A model generated the notes under the pieces. The model had not been told where the DNA came from. It did not search any database and saw only the letters and a list, made by a program, of their open reading frames with translations. Shown piece after piece: positions 17,411 to 24,516 of a stretch of 64,000 nucleotides of DNA; positions within the stretch are counted from its first letter, which is position 1; every line of letters begins with the position of its first letter. Both the position numbers and the translations under genes were made by a program. The stretch comes from Dermatophilus congolensis (GTDB lineage Bacteria > Actinomycetota > Actinomycetes > Actinomycetales > Dermatophilaceae), in NCBI RefSeq assembly GCF_900447215.1, contig NZ_UFYA01000001.1, positions 1,798,001 through 1,862,000 on the forward strand, given 5' to 3'.

Positions 17411-17965
17411 GTGAGTTCCTTTCGGCTGTGCTCACAGCTGTGTTTGCGCAGTACGTTGGCGTTCTTGTGGCTGTGTGTCAGGCCGGGTGGGGTTGAGTGT
17501 TGGCGTGAATAGGCTCCCGCCGTTGATCGGCGGGAGCCGTGGTTCGTGCTGAGTGTTGCTTTCCTCGAGGGTTTTCGCGTCCATGCGTGCGTGTGACCGC
17601 TCCTGAGTGTGTGACCGCCCCCGACCGATCATGTCTGCTCTCGAGGCCGCAATCACGTCGGTGTCTGTTCGGGACAGGCTCCCATTCGGCATGTGTTTAT
17701 GGGCGTTGACAACATTCGTGGGGAAAGTCTGGACAACCTGTCTTGCACGGGTGTTTTACGCCCGAATGGGTGGGTCTGACTGTTTTCTTGCTGTGGCTGT
17801 GACCAGCGATAAGTCTTGTGTTGCAGTGTTTTTCATGGGTGCCTATTTTTCTTGAGTGTGACTCACGCCACACAAGAGATGTGTCTCATTTGCCGAGATG
17901 GCTCGAGTTGCGAGAGGCAACCGCCATGTGACACGCAGGGGCAGCCCCGCTATTTATGAAACACC
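17411..17965. other. long intergenic region before the glycan operon
   Basis: No gene is supported. It contains a perfect 11-bp hairpin at 17512-17538 with no T-run, two copies of GTGTGACCGC at 17591 and 17609 (18-bp spacing), and A+T-richer sequence near 17700-17860. It probably carries the promoter of the operon beginning at 17410 and the end of the sigma gene transcript. Confidence 0.5.
17512..17538. repeat. inverted repeat in operon leader
   Basis: Arms GGCTCCCGCCG and CGGCGGGAGCC around a 5-base loop. Neither strand has a following T-tract, so it may be an mRNA leader structure or a rho-type end rather than a classical terminator. Confidence 0.5.
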
Positions 17966-18982
17966 TCACGCTGATTCGCGTGAGCTAAATAGTGTGATCT
18001 CGTCTGAGGCATCAATAGCGGTCGTCAGTCGTTCGCGGTAGTTGGAACGAGCAGCGACCTGCGCGTAATACGCAGCCTTACGCCGCGCTACCGCACCACC
18101 ACCGCCAACACCACCCCGCCCACCAGACTCCAACATCTCCGGCGACAACTGCGAATTCATCCCATCACGCAACAACTTCAACGCCTCCGCACGCATCTGC
18201 GAAATACGCGACTCCGTCACCCCCAACTCCTCAGCCAACTCACGCATCGGGCGATCCTCGAAAAAACACCCCCGCACCACAACACGCAACCGCTCAGGCA
18301 ACACAGCCACCGCATCACGCAAATACGCACGACGCTCACGCGCCAACAACGTCGCCTCAGGCGTAGCCACACTCGAAGGCAACAACGCATCCACCCCAGA
18401 GCCATCACCACCGGCCCCATCAGTAATCACATCAAGACGCAACACCACCGACGAATGCAGATCAGCATCCAACTTCTCCAACTCAGACACCGACGCACCC
18501 AACGCCTGCGCAACCTCGCCCACCTCAGGGCGACGCCCCAACTTCGCAGCCAACTCATCATGCACCGCATCACGACGACGCACCTTTGAGCGCAACGAAC
18601 GCGTAGCCCAGTCCGCAGAACGCAACTCATCCAACAACGCACCACGAATACGCCGCACCGCGTACCGACCAAACGGCACACCCAACGACGGATCAAATGA
18701 GCGCGCGGCAGCAGCCAACGCCGCCATACCCGCAGACACCAAATCATCCATATACACATGCGAAGGCAACCGAGAACCGATCGACCTCACCTCAAAATGC
18801 ACCAAAGGAAGATGCACACGACACAACTCATCAATGGACATTGGTTCAGGGATTTCCAACTGTTCCTGACCGTTTTCACTTTCGTTGAGCAGTGCGCGGG
18901 CAGCGAACCTATTCATGTGGATGTTCTGGTTTTCTTTTTCGCCCTTCCCCTTGGGGCTTGTCATTGAATTAGAAGCAGTCAC
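17966..18982 (-). CDS. fliA: sigma-28 family RNA polymerase sigma factor, copy 1
   Basis: A sigma factor of the FliA/WhiG class. Region 2 is LPSHVYMDDLVSAGMAAL and the SFDPSLGVPFGRYAVRRIRGALLDELRSADWATRSLRS block that marks motility sigmas. Region 3 has LGRRPEVGEVAQALG, and region 4 is LPERLRVVVRGCFFEDRPMRELAEELGVTESRISQMRAEAL. It would direct polymerase to flagellar promoters. GTG at 18982 is preferred because copy 2 shares the same F-V-T-x-S opening; the frame is open to 19003. An 809-bp core is exactly repeated in copy 2, while the N- and C-terminal ends differ. A TTGACC-N18-CATTAT promoter lies upstream. Confidence 0.9.
   Translation of the reverse strand: MTASNSMTSPKGKGEKENQNIHMNRFAARALLNESENGQEQLEIPEPMSIDELCRVHLPLVHFEVRSIGSRLPSHVYMDDLVSAGMAALAAAARSFDPSLGVPFGRYAVRRIRGALLDELRSADWATRSLRSKVRRRDAVHDELAAKLGRRPEVGEVAQALGASVSELEKLDADLHSSVVLRLDVITDGAGGDGSGVDALLPSSVATPEATLLARERRAYLRDAVAVLPERLRVVVRGCFFEDRPMRELAEELGVTESRISQMRAEALKLLRDGMNSQLSPEMLESGGRGGVGGGGAVARRKAAYYAQVAARSNYRERLTTAIDASDEITLFSSRESA
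18027..18835. repeat. 809-bp direct repeat, copy A (sigma core)
   Basis: By eye base-for-base identical to 21148-21956 (offset 3121), covering most of the two sigma genes. Flanks diverge abruptly on both sides. Confidence 0.9.
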
Positions 18983-19029
18983 GAAACGAAACCTAGAAAT
19001 CACTAAACACCCTGACTACCCGTGTCTAT

Positions 19030-19059
19030 ATAATGAGACACAGCAGGTCAGGTGGTCAA
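19030..19059 (-). promoter_or_regulatory. sigma-70-type promoter of sigma copy 1
   Basis: TTGACC (19054-19059) and CATTAT (19030-19035) on the minus strand with an 18-bp spacer, within an A+T-rich stretch. It would place the sigma-28 gene under the housekeeping sigma. Confidence 0.4.
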
Positions 19060-19367
19060 TATCAGGATATTCACAGTTTTATCCACGGCCTCATGCGTGC
19101 ATGGGATAACCATTTATCAATGTTGCGCAAAAAAATTTACCCACCTATAACCAGCTCAATAATACGGAGCTTGTAATTCCGAACGTGACATCAAGACAAC
19201 CGTTCACAACAAAGAGAAAACGCTTTCCTTACTCATTCAAAAGCGTTCCCAGACCAGTGAATTCATTTACAACCGCGCCATATTCGCCGATTGGCTTCAC
19301 ATCCCGGACCGGGACCGCGAACCCCGCACAGCCCGGACCCCCTCTTTCCGGGCAAGCAGGAGGTTCC
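19060..19367. other. divergent intergenic region, sigma copy 1 / methyltransferase gene
   Basis: About 300 bp, A+T-rich in the first half. A GCCGATT at 19286 on the plus strand resembles a sigma-28 -10 box but has no convincing -35 partner. An open frame from 19185 extends into the next gene, but its first 60 residues look non-coding. Confidence 0.4.
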
Positions 19368-20783
19368 GTGTTCGTCTTCGGTGTACACATCGAGTGCCAA
19401 GACGTTTTCGACAAGCACTGTCTACCCGGCATCGCCGACCACGGCGGTCGGGATGCAACGTTGATCACCACTACAGACTTGCCACGCAGTCAGGCATACG
19501 CCGACATGATGGAAGCTGCCGCTGCCATGGAGGCAGTCGAAGCAATCATCCTGCTCTCCGAAAAAACCCGCATCACCGATCCTCTTTTCGCTATCAAAGT
19601 CACTCGCGCCCTGACCGCAGACCCCGCCCTGGATGTTTTCGGCCCTGAACGCGATGGCGACGTCGCCACCGACTGCCTCATACTTCGCCCTGAGGCCCCA
19701 CGTCGCCTAGCACCCCTGGAGACAGCGCACACTCCCCCAGTCGGTTCAGTTCCCGTAACACCAACCGAACCGCCCTGCCCACAAGACCTTGACGAAATCG
19801 ACGCTGTCGGCAGATCGATCTTGGAACGGGCACGCCTGAGCGGAATGAACGTTTCTCCCATCGAGCTATCCACCACAGACTTCACCGCTAACAATCCCCT
19901 TATCGACCAAACACAACAGTTCCAGATGGCCGCTGTGGCTTGGCAAGGACGCGCAGCTCACCGCATCACGAAAGCAATGCTGCAACGCTGGCGCGAACAT
20001 CCGACCAACCCCACAAACAACCTCACTTTTGAGGCTCAACTTCCCCCCACTACTGAAACCCCCACCAACATCCCCATGGGCGATGCCCTCGCCCTTGAAC
20101 GAGGCGAGCTCCTACATCACATCCCTGAAGGAACCCGGCGCGTTCTTGATGTCTCATGCGGAACAGGTAGTCGAGGGGCAGCAGTCAAAGACCGCTTCGG
20201 TGCACACGTCGTGGGCATCGAATCCAGCGCTCCCCTGGCAACCGCTGCCCGCACCTGTCTGGATGAGGTACACCACCTAGACCTCAATTCCGTCGACTTC
20301 ACCCGCCCAAGAGCGCTGCCTTTAGACGGCGAACCTTTCGATGTCATCGTCCTCGCAGGGACCCTCGAACGCCTTGTCGATCCCGAAGGGCTCTTGCGCA
20401 CCCTCATCGATCACCTCACTGATGATGGACTCCTCATCGCAACCCTGCCCAATGTCAAACATTGGTCGGTCATCCTGCCGTTGCTACTTCAAGACCGGTT
20501 CACCTACACCACCACAGGCCCGATTCAGCCCGCCCACCTGCGCTTCTACACCATGATCGAAGGAGCAAGCCTACTGCGACGTAGCGGCTTTAACTGGTGC
20601 GAAGCAGCAGCCGCCACTACACTGCCACTGGCTGACCCCTCCCAGCTCACTCCGCTTTTAGATGCGCTCAGCGCCTACGGAGTAGATAACAATGAAGCCC
20701 GCACCCTGTTCGAGGCATACGAGTTCGTACTCACCGCCCGCAAAGAGCGCCCCGAAGAACACCAGGACAATTCCGATATGTAG
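19368..20783 (+). CDS. degenerate GT2-like domain fused to SAM-dependent methyltransferase
   Basis: A 471-residue two-part protein. GTG at 19368 is chosen because AGGAGG lies 4 bases upstream. The C-terminal half is a class I methyltransferase: VLDVSCGTGSRGAAVKDRFGAHVVGIE (SAM site), FDVIVLAGTLERLVDPEGLL, and HLRFYTMIEGASLLRRSGF. The N-terminal 130 residues (LPGIADHGGRDATLITTTDLPR through ITDPLFAIKVTRALTADPALDVFGPE) follow the layout of a GT-A fold, but the catalytic acids are missing (LLSEKTRI). Such fusions occur in glycan modification. It lies opposite to and between the two sigma-28 copies, with a terminator after it. The target is unknown. Confidence 0.75.
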   Translation: MFVFGVHIECQDVFDKHCLPGIADHGGRDATLITTTDLPRSQAYADMMEAAAAMEAVEAIILLSEKTRITDPLFAIKVTRALTADPALDVFGPERDGDVATDCLILRPEAPRRLAPLETAHTPPVGSVPVTPTEPPCPQDLDEIDAVGRSILERARLSGMNVSPIELSTTDFTANNPLIDQTQQFQMAAVAWQGRAAHRITKAMLQRWREHPTNPTNNLTFEAQLPPTTETPTNIPMGDALALERGELLHHIPEGTRRVLDVSCGTGSRGAAVKDRFGAHVVGIESSAPLATAARTCLDEVHHLDLNSVDFTRPRALPLDGEPFDVIVLAGTLERLVDPEGLLRTLIDHLTDDGLLIATLPNVKHWSVILPLLLQDRFTYTTTGPIQPAHLRFYTMIEGASLLRRSGFNWCEAAAATTLPLADPSQLTPLLDALSAYGVDNNEARTLFEAYEFVLTARKERPEEHQDNSDM

Positions 20784-20798
20784 CCACCGGGCACACGC

Positions 20799-20846
20799 AA
20801 GGGCCTCTGCGCCGAGTGTTGGGGGCACTCAGGCGCAAAGGCCCTT
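20799..20846. terminator. bidirectional terminator after the GT/methyltransferase gene
   Basis: Inverted repeat with arms beginning AAGGGCCT and ending AGGCCCTT, plus an inner GCGCC/GGCGC pairing, just past the stop at 20783. Confidence 0.6.
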
Positions 20847-20864
20847 GTCAAAGCCGGCAGGGGG

Positions 20865-20912
20865 AAAGCCGGCATGCGGGGGGAGGCTGGGGAATCCTCT
20901 GACTTCCCGCAT
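20865..20912 (-). ncRNA. possible C-rich double-hairpin small RNA (6C-like)
   Basis: On the minus strand an ATGCGGG...CCCGCAT stem whose loop side contains CCCCCC is followed by GCCGGC-TTTCCCCCT-GCCGGC-TTT, a hairpin with a C-run in its loop. The layout recalls the actinobacterial 6C RNA. No promoter was pinned down, and the match rests on hairpin layout only. Confidence 0.25.
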
Positions 20913-21095
20913 CGCAACAAAGTTTTCAACTCCACTGTGTGGAGGTCCAACCCACCCGCTAGCCGTCCCAAGCACGTAGCCGAAGACCATCAGGCGATGA
21001 TTGTTCATCGAACTCACCTTCGTATCGACCTTTTCCTTCGCTGCTTAAGAAAAACGACCGATACTTCCATTAATACGCCTCACCGACGTGAGTCA

Positions 21096-22016
21096 TCACA
21101 TCGCGGCATTGTGGTTGTCAATGTCCTCATCACCTTGTGCTAGGGAGAGTCGTTCGCGGTAGTTGGAACGAGCAGCGACCTGCGCGTAATACGCAGCCTT
21201 ACGCCGCGCTACCGCACCACCACCGCCAACACCACCCCGCCCACCAGACTCCAACATCTCCGGCGACAACTGCGAATTCATCCCATCACGCAACAACTTC
21301 AACGCCTCCGCACGCATCTGCGAAATACGCGACTCCGTCACCCCCAACTCCTCAGCCAACTCACGCATCGGGCGATCCTCGAAAAAACACCCCCGCACCA
21401 CAACACGCAACCGCTCAGGCAACACAGCCACCGCATCACGCAAATACGCACGACGCTCACGCGCCAACAACGTCGCCTCAGGCGTAGCCACACTCGAAGG
21501 CAACAACGCATCCACCCCAGAGCCATCACCACCGGCCCCATCAGTAATCACATCAAGACGCAACACCACCGACGAATGCAGATCAGCATCCAACTTCTCC
21601 AACTCAGACACCGACGCACCCAACGCCTGCGCAACCTCGCCCACCTCAGGGCGACGCCCCAACTTCGCAGCCAACTCATCATGCACCGCATCACGACGAC
21701 GCACCTTTGAGCGCAACGAACGCGTAGCCCAGTCCGCAGAACGCAACTCATCCAACAACGCACCACGAATACGCCGCACCGCGTACCGACCAAACGGCAC
21801 ACCCAACGACGGATCAAATGAGCGCGCGGCAGCAGCCAACGCCGCCATACCCGCAGACACCAAATCATCCATATACACATGCGAAGGCAACCGAGAACCG
21901 ATCGACCTCACCTCAAAATGCACCAAAGGAAGATGCACACGACACAACTCATCAATATCAACCGAACTCTCAGTGGAACTCGCTGCGGAGAGTTGGTTTT
22001 CATCAGAAACGGTCAC
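21096..22016 (-). CDS. sigma-28 family RNA polymerase sigma factor, copy 2
   Basis: A second FliA/WhiG-class sigma factor of about 306 residues. Its 270-residue core, covering regions 2 to 4, is identical to copy 1. It differs in the first 25-35 residues (VTVSDENQLSAASSTESSVDI) and in the last 17 (LSLAQGDEDIDNHNAAM instead of TTAIDASDEITLFSSRESA-type). GTG at 22016 is a reasonable start; the frame opens at a TTG at 22052. Since the DNA-binding regions are the same, both should recognise the same promoters. They may differ in expression, stability or anti-sigma contact. It is divergent from flgN. Confidence 0.88.
   Translation of the reverse strand: MTVSDENQLSAASSTESSVDIDELCRVHLPLVHFEVRSIGSRLPSHVYMDDLVSAGMAALAAAARSFDPSLGVPFGRYAVRRIRGALLDELRSADWATRSLRSKVRRRDAVHDELAAKLGRRPEVGEVAQALGASVSELEKLDADLHSSVVLRLDVITDGAGGDGSGVDALLPSSVATPEATLLARERRAYLRDAVAVLPERLRVVVRGCFFEDRPMRELAEELGVTESRISQMRAEALKLLRDGMNSQLSPEMLESGGRGGVGGGGAVARRKAAYYAQVAARSNYRERLSLAQGDEDIDNHNAAM
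21148..21956. repeat. 809-bp direct repeat, copy B (sigma core)
   Basis: Identical by eye to 18027-18835 and in the same orientation. Recombination between copies would remove or duplicate 3121 bp including the GT/methyltransferase gene. Confidence 0.9.
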
Positions 22017-22448
22017 GAATCCACTGTCAGACCAGATACTTTGAAGCATCAAAGATTGACCACATTTTGAGAAATGCCTGATTGTGCCCCTATTTGAGCT
22101 TGATTACTTTACGATTTACTGAACACTTGAATGCAAGAAAACAGTCACCTCGGAGAGTTGTCGACAATCAACTGGACATACGACTGTTTTAAAAAGAAGC
22201 AATAAAACGACCAACAAAGACGAGTGCACAACTTTTCATCGAAGCTCGAATTCTCCACCTGAGAATATTTTCCCAAAAAATCACACCCACGTATTTCTCA
22301 GTGATTTTTCGGAATCATTTACTCACTCAACATTCTTCGTCAGATTAATTATCGAAAAAAGTTCTTTTTAAGGTAACTGCACGCAGAGAAACTCCTGGTC
22401 ACCACCGCTTTCACTCAACTCCACCGCTGGCACGTCGATGAGCCGAAT
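22017..22448. other. A+T-rich divergent control region, sigma copy 2 / flgN
   Basis: About 430 bp with no gene, strongly A+T-rich between 22080 and 22380. It should hold promoters for sigma copy 2 and the flgN-fliW-csrA group. A GCCGAATG at 22443 overlaps the annotated flgN start, so either the box is chance or flgN starts later. Confidence 0.4.
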
Positions 22449-22997
22449 GTGAACGACACGCAGACCGCGATGAGGAACTTGTCCCTCGACGACACAGCAC
22501 TCATGGCGCTGTCCAACCTCTCCACAGGGTTGTGGCGCATCCAGGAGCTGCTTGAACTTCTCACTTACCGCCTCGACACACAACAGGCGCTAGTGGAAAC
22601 AGGCAGATCTCGTTGGCTGGGCCGCTCAACCCGGGAGATCGAGCTCGTTCTTGCAGAAATGCGAGAAGCAGACCTGATGCGCGCAGTCGATGCCCAACCC
22701 GTATGCGAAGCACTCGGACTAAGCCCCGAAACCCCTCTCAGCGCCATCGCTGCAGCAGCTCCTGCACCGTGGAACGAGGTACTGGCAGAACACCGCCAGG
22801 CCCTCAGCGTTGCCAGCGCAGAACTAGCAGCACTGAGCCGCACCAACAGCGAAATGCTCGAGGTTAGCTACAAAGCAGTGCAGGACACGCTCGAAAAGTT
22901 CAATCACACCCCCGGTCCCACTGGCGATGACACTTACACAGCCAAAGGGGCCCGAGCAAATAGCCGTTCACGCCACCTGTTCGACCAAAAATCGTGA
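22449..22997 (+). CDS. flgN: FlgN-family flagellar export chaperone
   Basis: A 182-residue mostly helical protein. The N-terminal helix (DTALMALSNLSTGLWRIQELLELLTYRLDTQQALVETGRSRWL, described as a Leu-rich helix with W) and the following EIELVLAEMREADLMRA match FlgN-type chaperones. These bind hook-associated FlgK and FlgL before secretion. The second half is a long helix ending in LSRTNSEMLEVSYKAVQDTLEKF. The start is a GTG; an ATG 21 bases downstream is an alternative, and neither has a strong ribosome site. It is followed by fliW and csrA. Unusually, flgK and flgL do not follow it. Confidence 0.72.
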   Translation: MNDTQTAMRNLSLDDTALMALSNLSTGLWRIQELLELLTYRLDTQQALVETGRSRWLGRSTREIELVLAEMREADLMRAVDAQPVCEALGLSPETPLSAIAAAAPAPWNEVLAEHRQALSVASAELAALSRTNSEMLEVSYKAVQDTLEKFNHTPGPTGDDTYTAKGARANSRSRHLFDQKS

Positions 22998-23085
22998 CCC
23001 TTACGACCATGGCCGAACTGACCGCCGGGCGACACCAGGCCGTCCGGGAAGACAACCAACCAGTACAAGGGTGGGAGACACACCT

Positions 23086-23487
23086 ATGACCACAACGACC
23101 GATGTCAACACAAGCGTCGACATCACTCTCGATGCCGGTCTCGTCGGATTCCCTCTGGCGCAGCACTTCCGTCTCAGCGAGGCAGAAGGCGGCCTGTACG
23201 AAATGGAGTGCCTAGACATTCCTGACATGGCGTTCGTTGTTATCGCACCGAACCCGTTCTTCCCCGATTACTCACCAGTCATCGACCCGTCCACTGCTGC
23301 CCGACTGGGCATTGACTCCCCCGAAGAAGCATTGGTTTTCCTCGTTGTGAACCTCGGCTCTGAAAACGAAGGGCCCGCAGCGAACCTCATGGCACCCCTC
23401 ATCGTCAACACAAAGACACGCAAGGCAATGCAGGTAGTCCTCGACGGGCAGAATCTGCCACTCCGTGCGAGCCTCCCTGTCAGTTGA
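23086..23487 (+). CDS. fliW: flagellar assembly factor FliW
   Basis: A 133-residue protein with the FliW core GLVGFPLAQHFRL, the central FVVIAPNPFFPDYSPVID loop, and the ending VNTKTRKAMQVVLDGQNLPLRASL. FliW binds both flagellin and CsrA: when flagellin is exported, freed FliW sequesters CsrA and flagellin translation resumes. The ATG at 23086 is chosen over an upstream in-frame start because GGGAG lies 8 bases before it and the homologous part begins there. csrA follows by 80 bp, the classical partner order. Confidence 0.92.
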   Translation: MTTTTDVNTSVDITLDAGLVGFPLAQHFRLSEAEGGLYEMECLDIPDMAFVVIAPNPFFPDYSPVIDPSTAARLGIDSPEEALVFLVVNLGSENEGPAANLMAPLIVNTKTRKAMQVVLDGQNLPLRASLPVS

Positions 23488-23567
23488 GTACTGCCGCGCT
23501 ACCGTAACCAAAAGCAGCAGTTCCCACCCCTCCACCTTCGGTGCACCTGCCGAGAAAAGGAATTCAC

Positions 23568-23876
23568 GTGCTGGTACTCAGTCGCCGACCCCAGCAAAGC
23601 CTCCTGATCGGTCACGACGTAGTCGTGACCGTGTTGGAGGTGAACGGGGACACCGTCCGGATCGGCATCAAGGCTCCTTCTGATGTTGATATCCACCGCG
23701 AAGAAATCTATCGGGACCTTCAAAAAGCTAATGCGGCAGCCGAGGCCAAACCTGGCTCCGCCGCTGAACTGGCTCGCCGAATCCACGCGGGGAGTAAGAA
23801 GAAATCCGAAGAAAGCTCTGCGGCGGGCGAACAGACCGCATCACATGCGGAACCCGGAGCTCAATACCAACCGTGA
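23568..23876 (+). CDS. csrA: carbon storage/translation regulator CsrA with long C-terminal tail
   Basis: An RNA-binding translational repressor. The core VLVLSRRPQQSLLIGHDVVVTVLEVNGDTVRIGIKAP (listed as the five-strand pattern) and DIHREEIYRDLQ are textbook CsrA. The GTG at 23568 has AAAGGA upstream. The protein is 102 residues, while most CsrA proteins have 60-75; the extra C-terminal 40 residues are Ala/Lys/Glu/Ser-rich and probably disordered. Together with FliW it should gate flagellin synthesis, and GGA motifs are visible in the flagellin leader at 10887-10911. Confidence 0.93.
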   Translation: MLVLSRRPQQSLLIGHDVVVTVLEVNGDTVRIGIKAPSDVDIHREEIYRDLQKANAAAEAKPGSAAELARRIHAGSKKKSEESSAAGEQTASHAEPGAQYQP

Positions 23877-24007
23877 CCGGCGGTTCCGCTGGCTAGAAAA
23901 CCGGTTTTGGTACAAAGAAATGACACGCAGTATCCCTGATGTGCGTTTCTGATAGCCGCCACGGTTCCTGGTTGGCGATTCCGTCCTGTACGGTAGAGGT
24001 ACGAACC

Positions 24008-24133
24008 ATGACAGAATTTCCGGAGCCGTCCCGGCTCCACCCCGAACATGCTGGACCACGCTGCCGAGATTGTGTCGGCCACGTGGTCTCTTCGTGGGAA
24101 GGGCGAGACGGGATCACTCCGACGGACGCGTGA
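24008..24133 (+). CDS. small CxxC hypothetical protein
   Basis: A 41-residue frame from an ATG with AGAGG 9 bases upstream, ending 13 bp before the DUF3073 gene. It has a CRDC pair that could bind metal. No family is recognised. It may be translated as a leader to the DUF3073 gene or may be chance. Confidence 0.35.
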   Translation: MTEFPEPSRLHPEHAGPRCRDCVGHVVSSWEGRDGITPTDA

Positions 24134-24146
24134 GGGGGTCGACGCC

Positions 24147-24353
24147 ATGGGGCGCGGCCGAGCCAAGGCAAAGCAGACCAAAGTCGCTCGGGAGCTCAAA
24201 TACTGGACTCCTGACACTGACTTGAGGGCACTTGAGCGCGAGCTCCACGGAGAGCAGACGCGTCAGCCAGGTCGTGGGAATGCAAGTAAATCCCACGATG
24301 ACTGGGACGACGACGAAGACGATTACTCGGGCTGGGCTTCGCGTAGTCACTGA
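24147..24353 (+). CDS. DUF3073 family small protein
   Basis: A 68-residue protein with the actinobacterial DUF3073 opening MGRGRAKAKQTKVARELKY, then TDLRALERELHG and an acidic tail (DDWDDDEDDYSGW). The basic head and acidic tail suggest nucleic-acid or ribosome association, but the function is unknown. Conserved synteny with purM is recalled in actinobacteria and is seen here: purM is the convergent neighbour. A perfect 20-bp UUCG hairpin terminator follows. Confidence 0.85.
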   Translation: MGRGRAKAKQTKVARELKYWTPDTDLRALERELHGEQTRQPGRGNASKSHDDWDDDEDDYSGWASRSH

Positions 24354-24382
24354 CGTTTCGCTCACCAGTAAAGCCACGCACA

Positions 24383-24426
24383 GTAGTTGAGGGACCGCAC
24401 CATTCGTGGTGCGGTCCCTCAACTAC
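24383..24426. terminator. terminator with UUCG loop after DUF3073 gene
   Basis: A perfect 20-bp stem (arms GTAGTTGAGGGACCGCACCA and its complement) closed by TTCG. Confidence 0.85.
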
Positions 24427-24447
24427 GTCCAAAACAGCCCAACAAGA

Positions 24448-24495
24448 GCGTGTGGTGTGAGTAACAGGCCCATTGCCTGTACTCACACCACACGC
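24448..24495. terminator. purM terminator
   Basis: Inverted repeat of about 21 bp (GCGTGTGGTGTGAGTA..ACAGGC) with a 5-base loop, downstream of the purM stop on the minus strand. Confidence 0.75.
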
Positions 24496-24516
24496 CCCGT
24501 CAGGCCTTCGTGAACC

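Larger units (their letters stand above)
20784..21095. other. structured intergenic region between convergent genes
   Basis: About 310 bp holding the terminator at 20799-20846, the C-rich hairpins at 20865-20912, and a short inverted repeat near 20940. Short minus-strand frames are present but are not convincing as genes. Confidence 0.4.

Noticed and set aside
19271-19293. GCCGATT before the GT/methyltransferase gene as a sigma-28 promoter
   Set aside because: No TCA-type or TAAA element is found at the 15-17 bp spacing, so it is probably chance.
20829-21017. Minus-strand frame of about 60 residues, possibly a small peptide gene
   Set aside because: It runs through the C-rich hairpins and into the shared terminator, its composition is unlike a peptide precursor, and no modification enzyme is nearby.
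18027-21956. Direct repeats as ends of a transposon or integron
   Set aside because: The repeats are parts of sigma genes, there are no terminal inverted repeats, no transposase or integrase, and no target duplication is visible.
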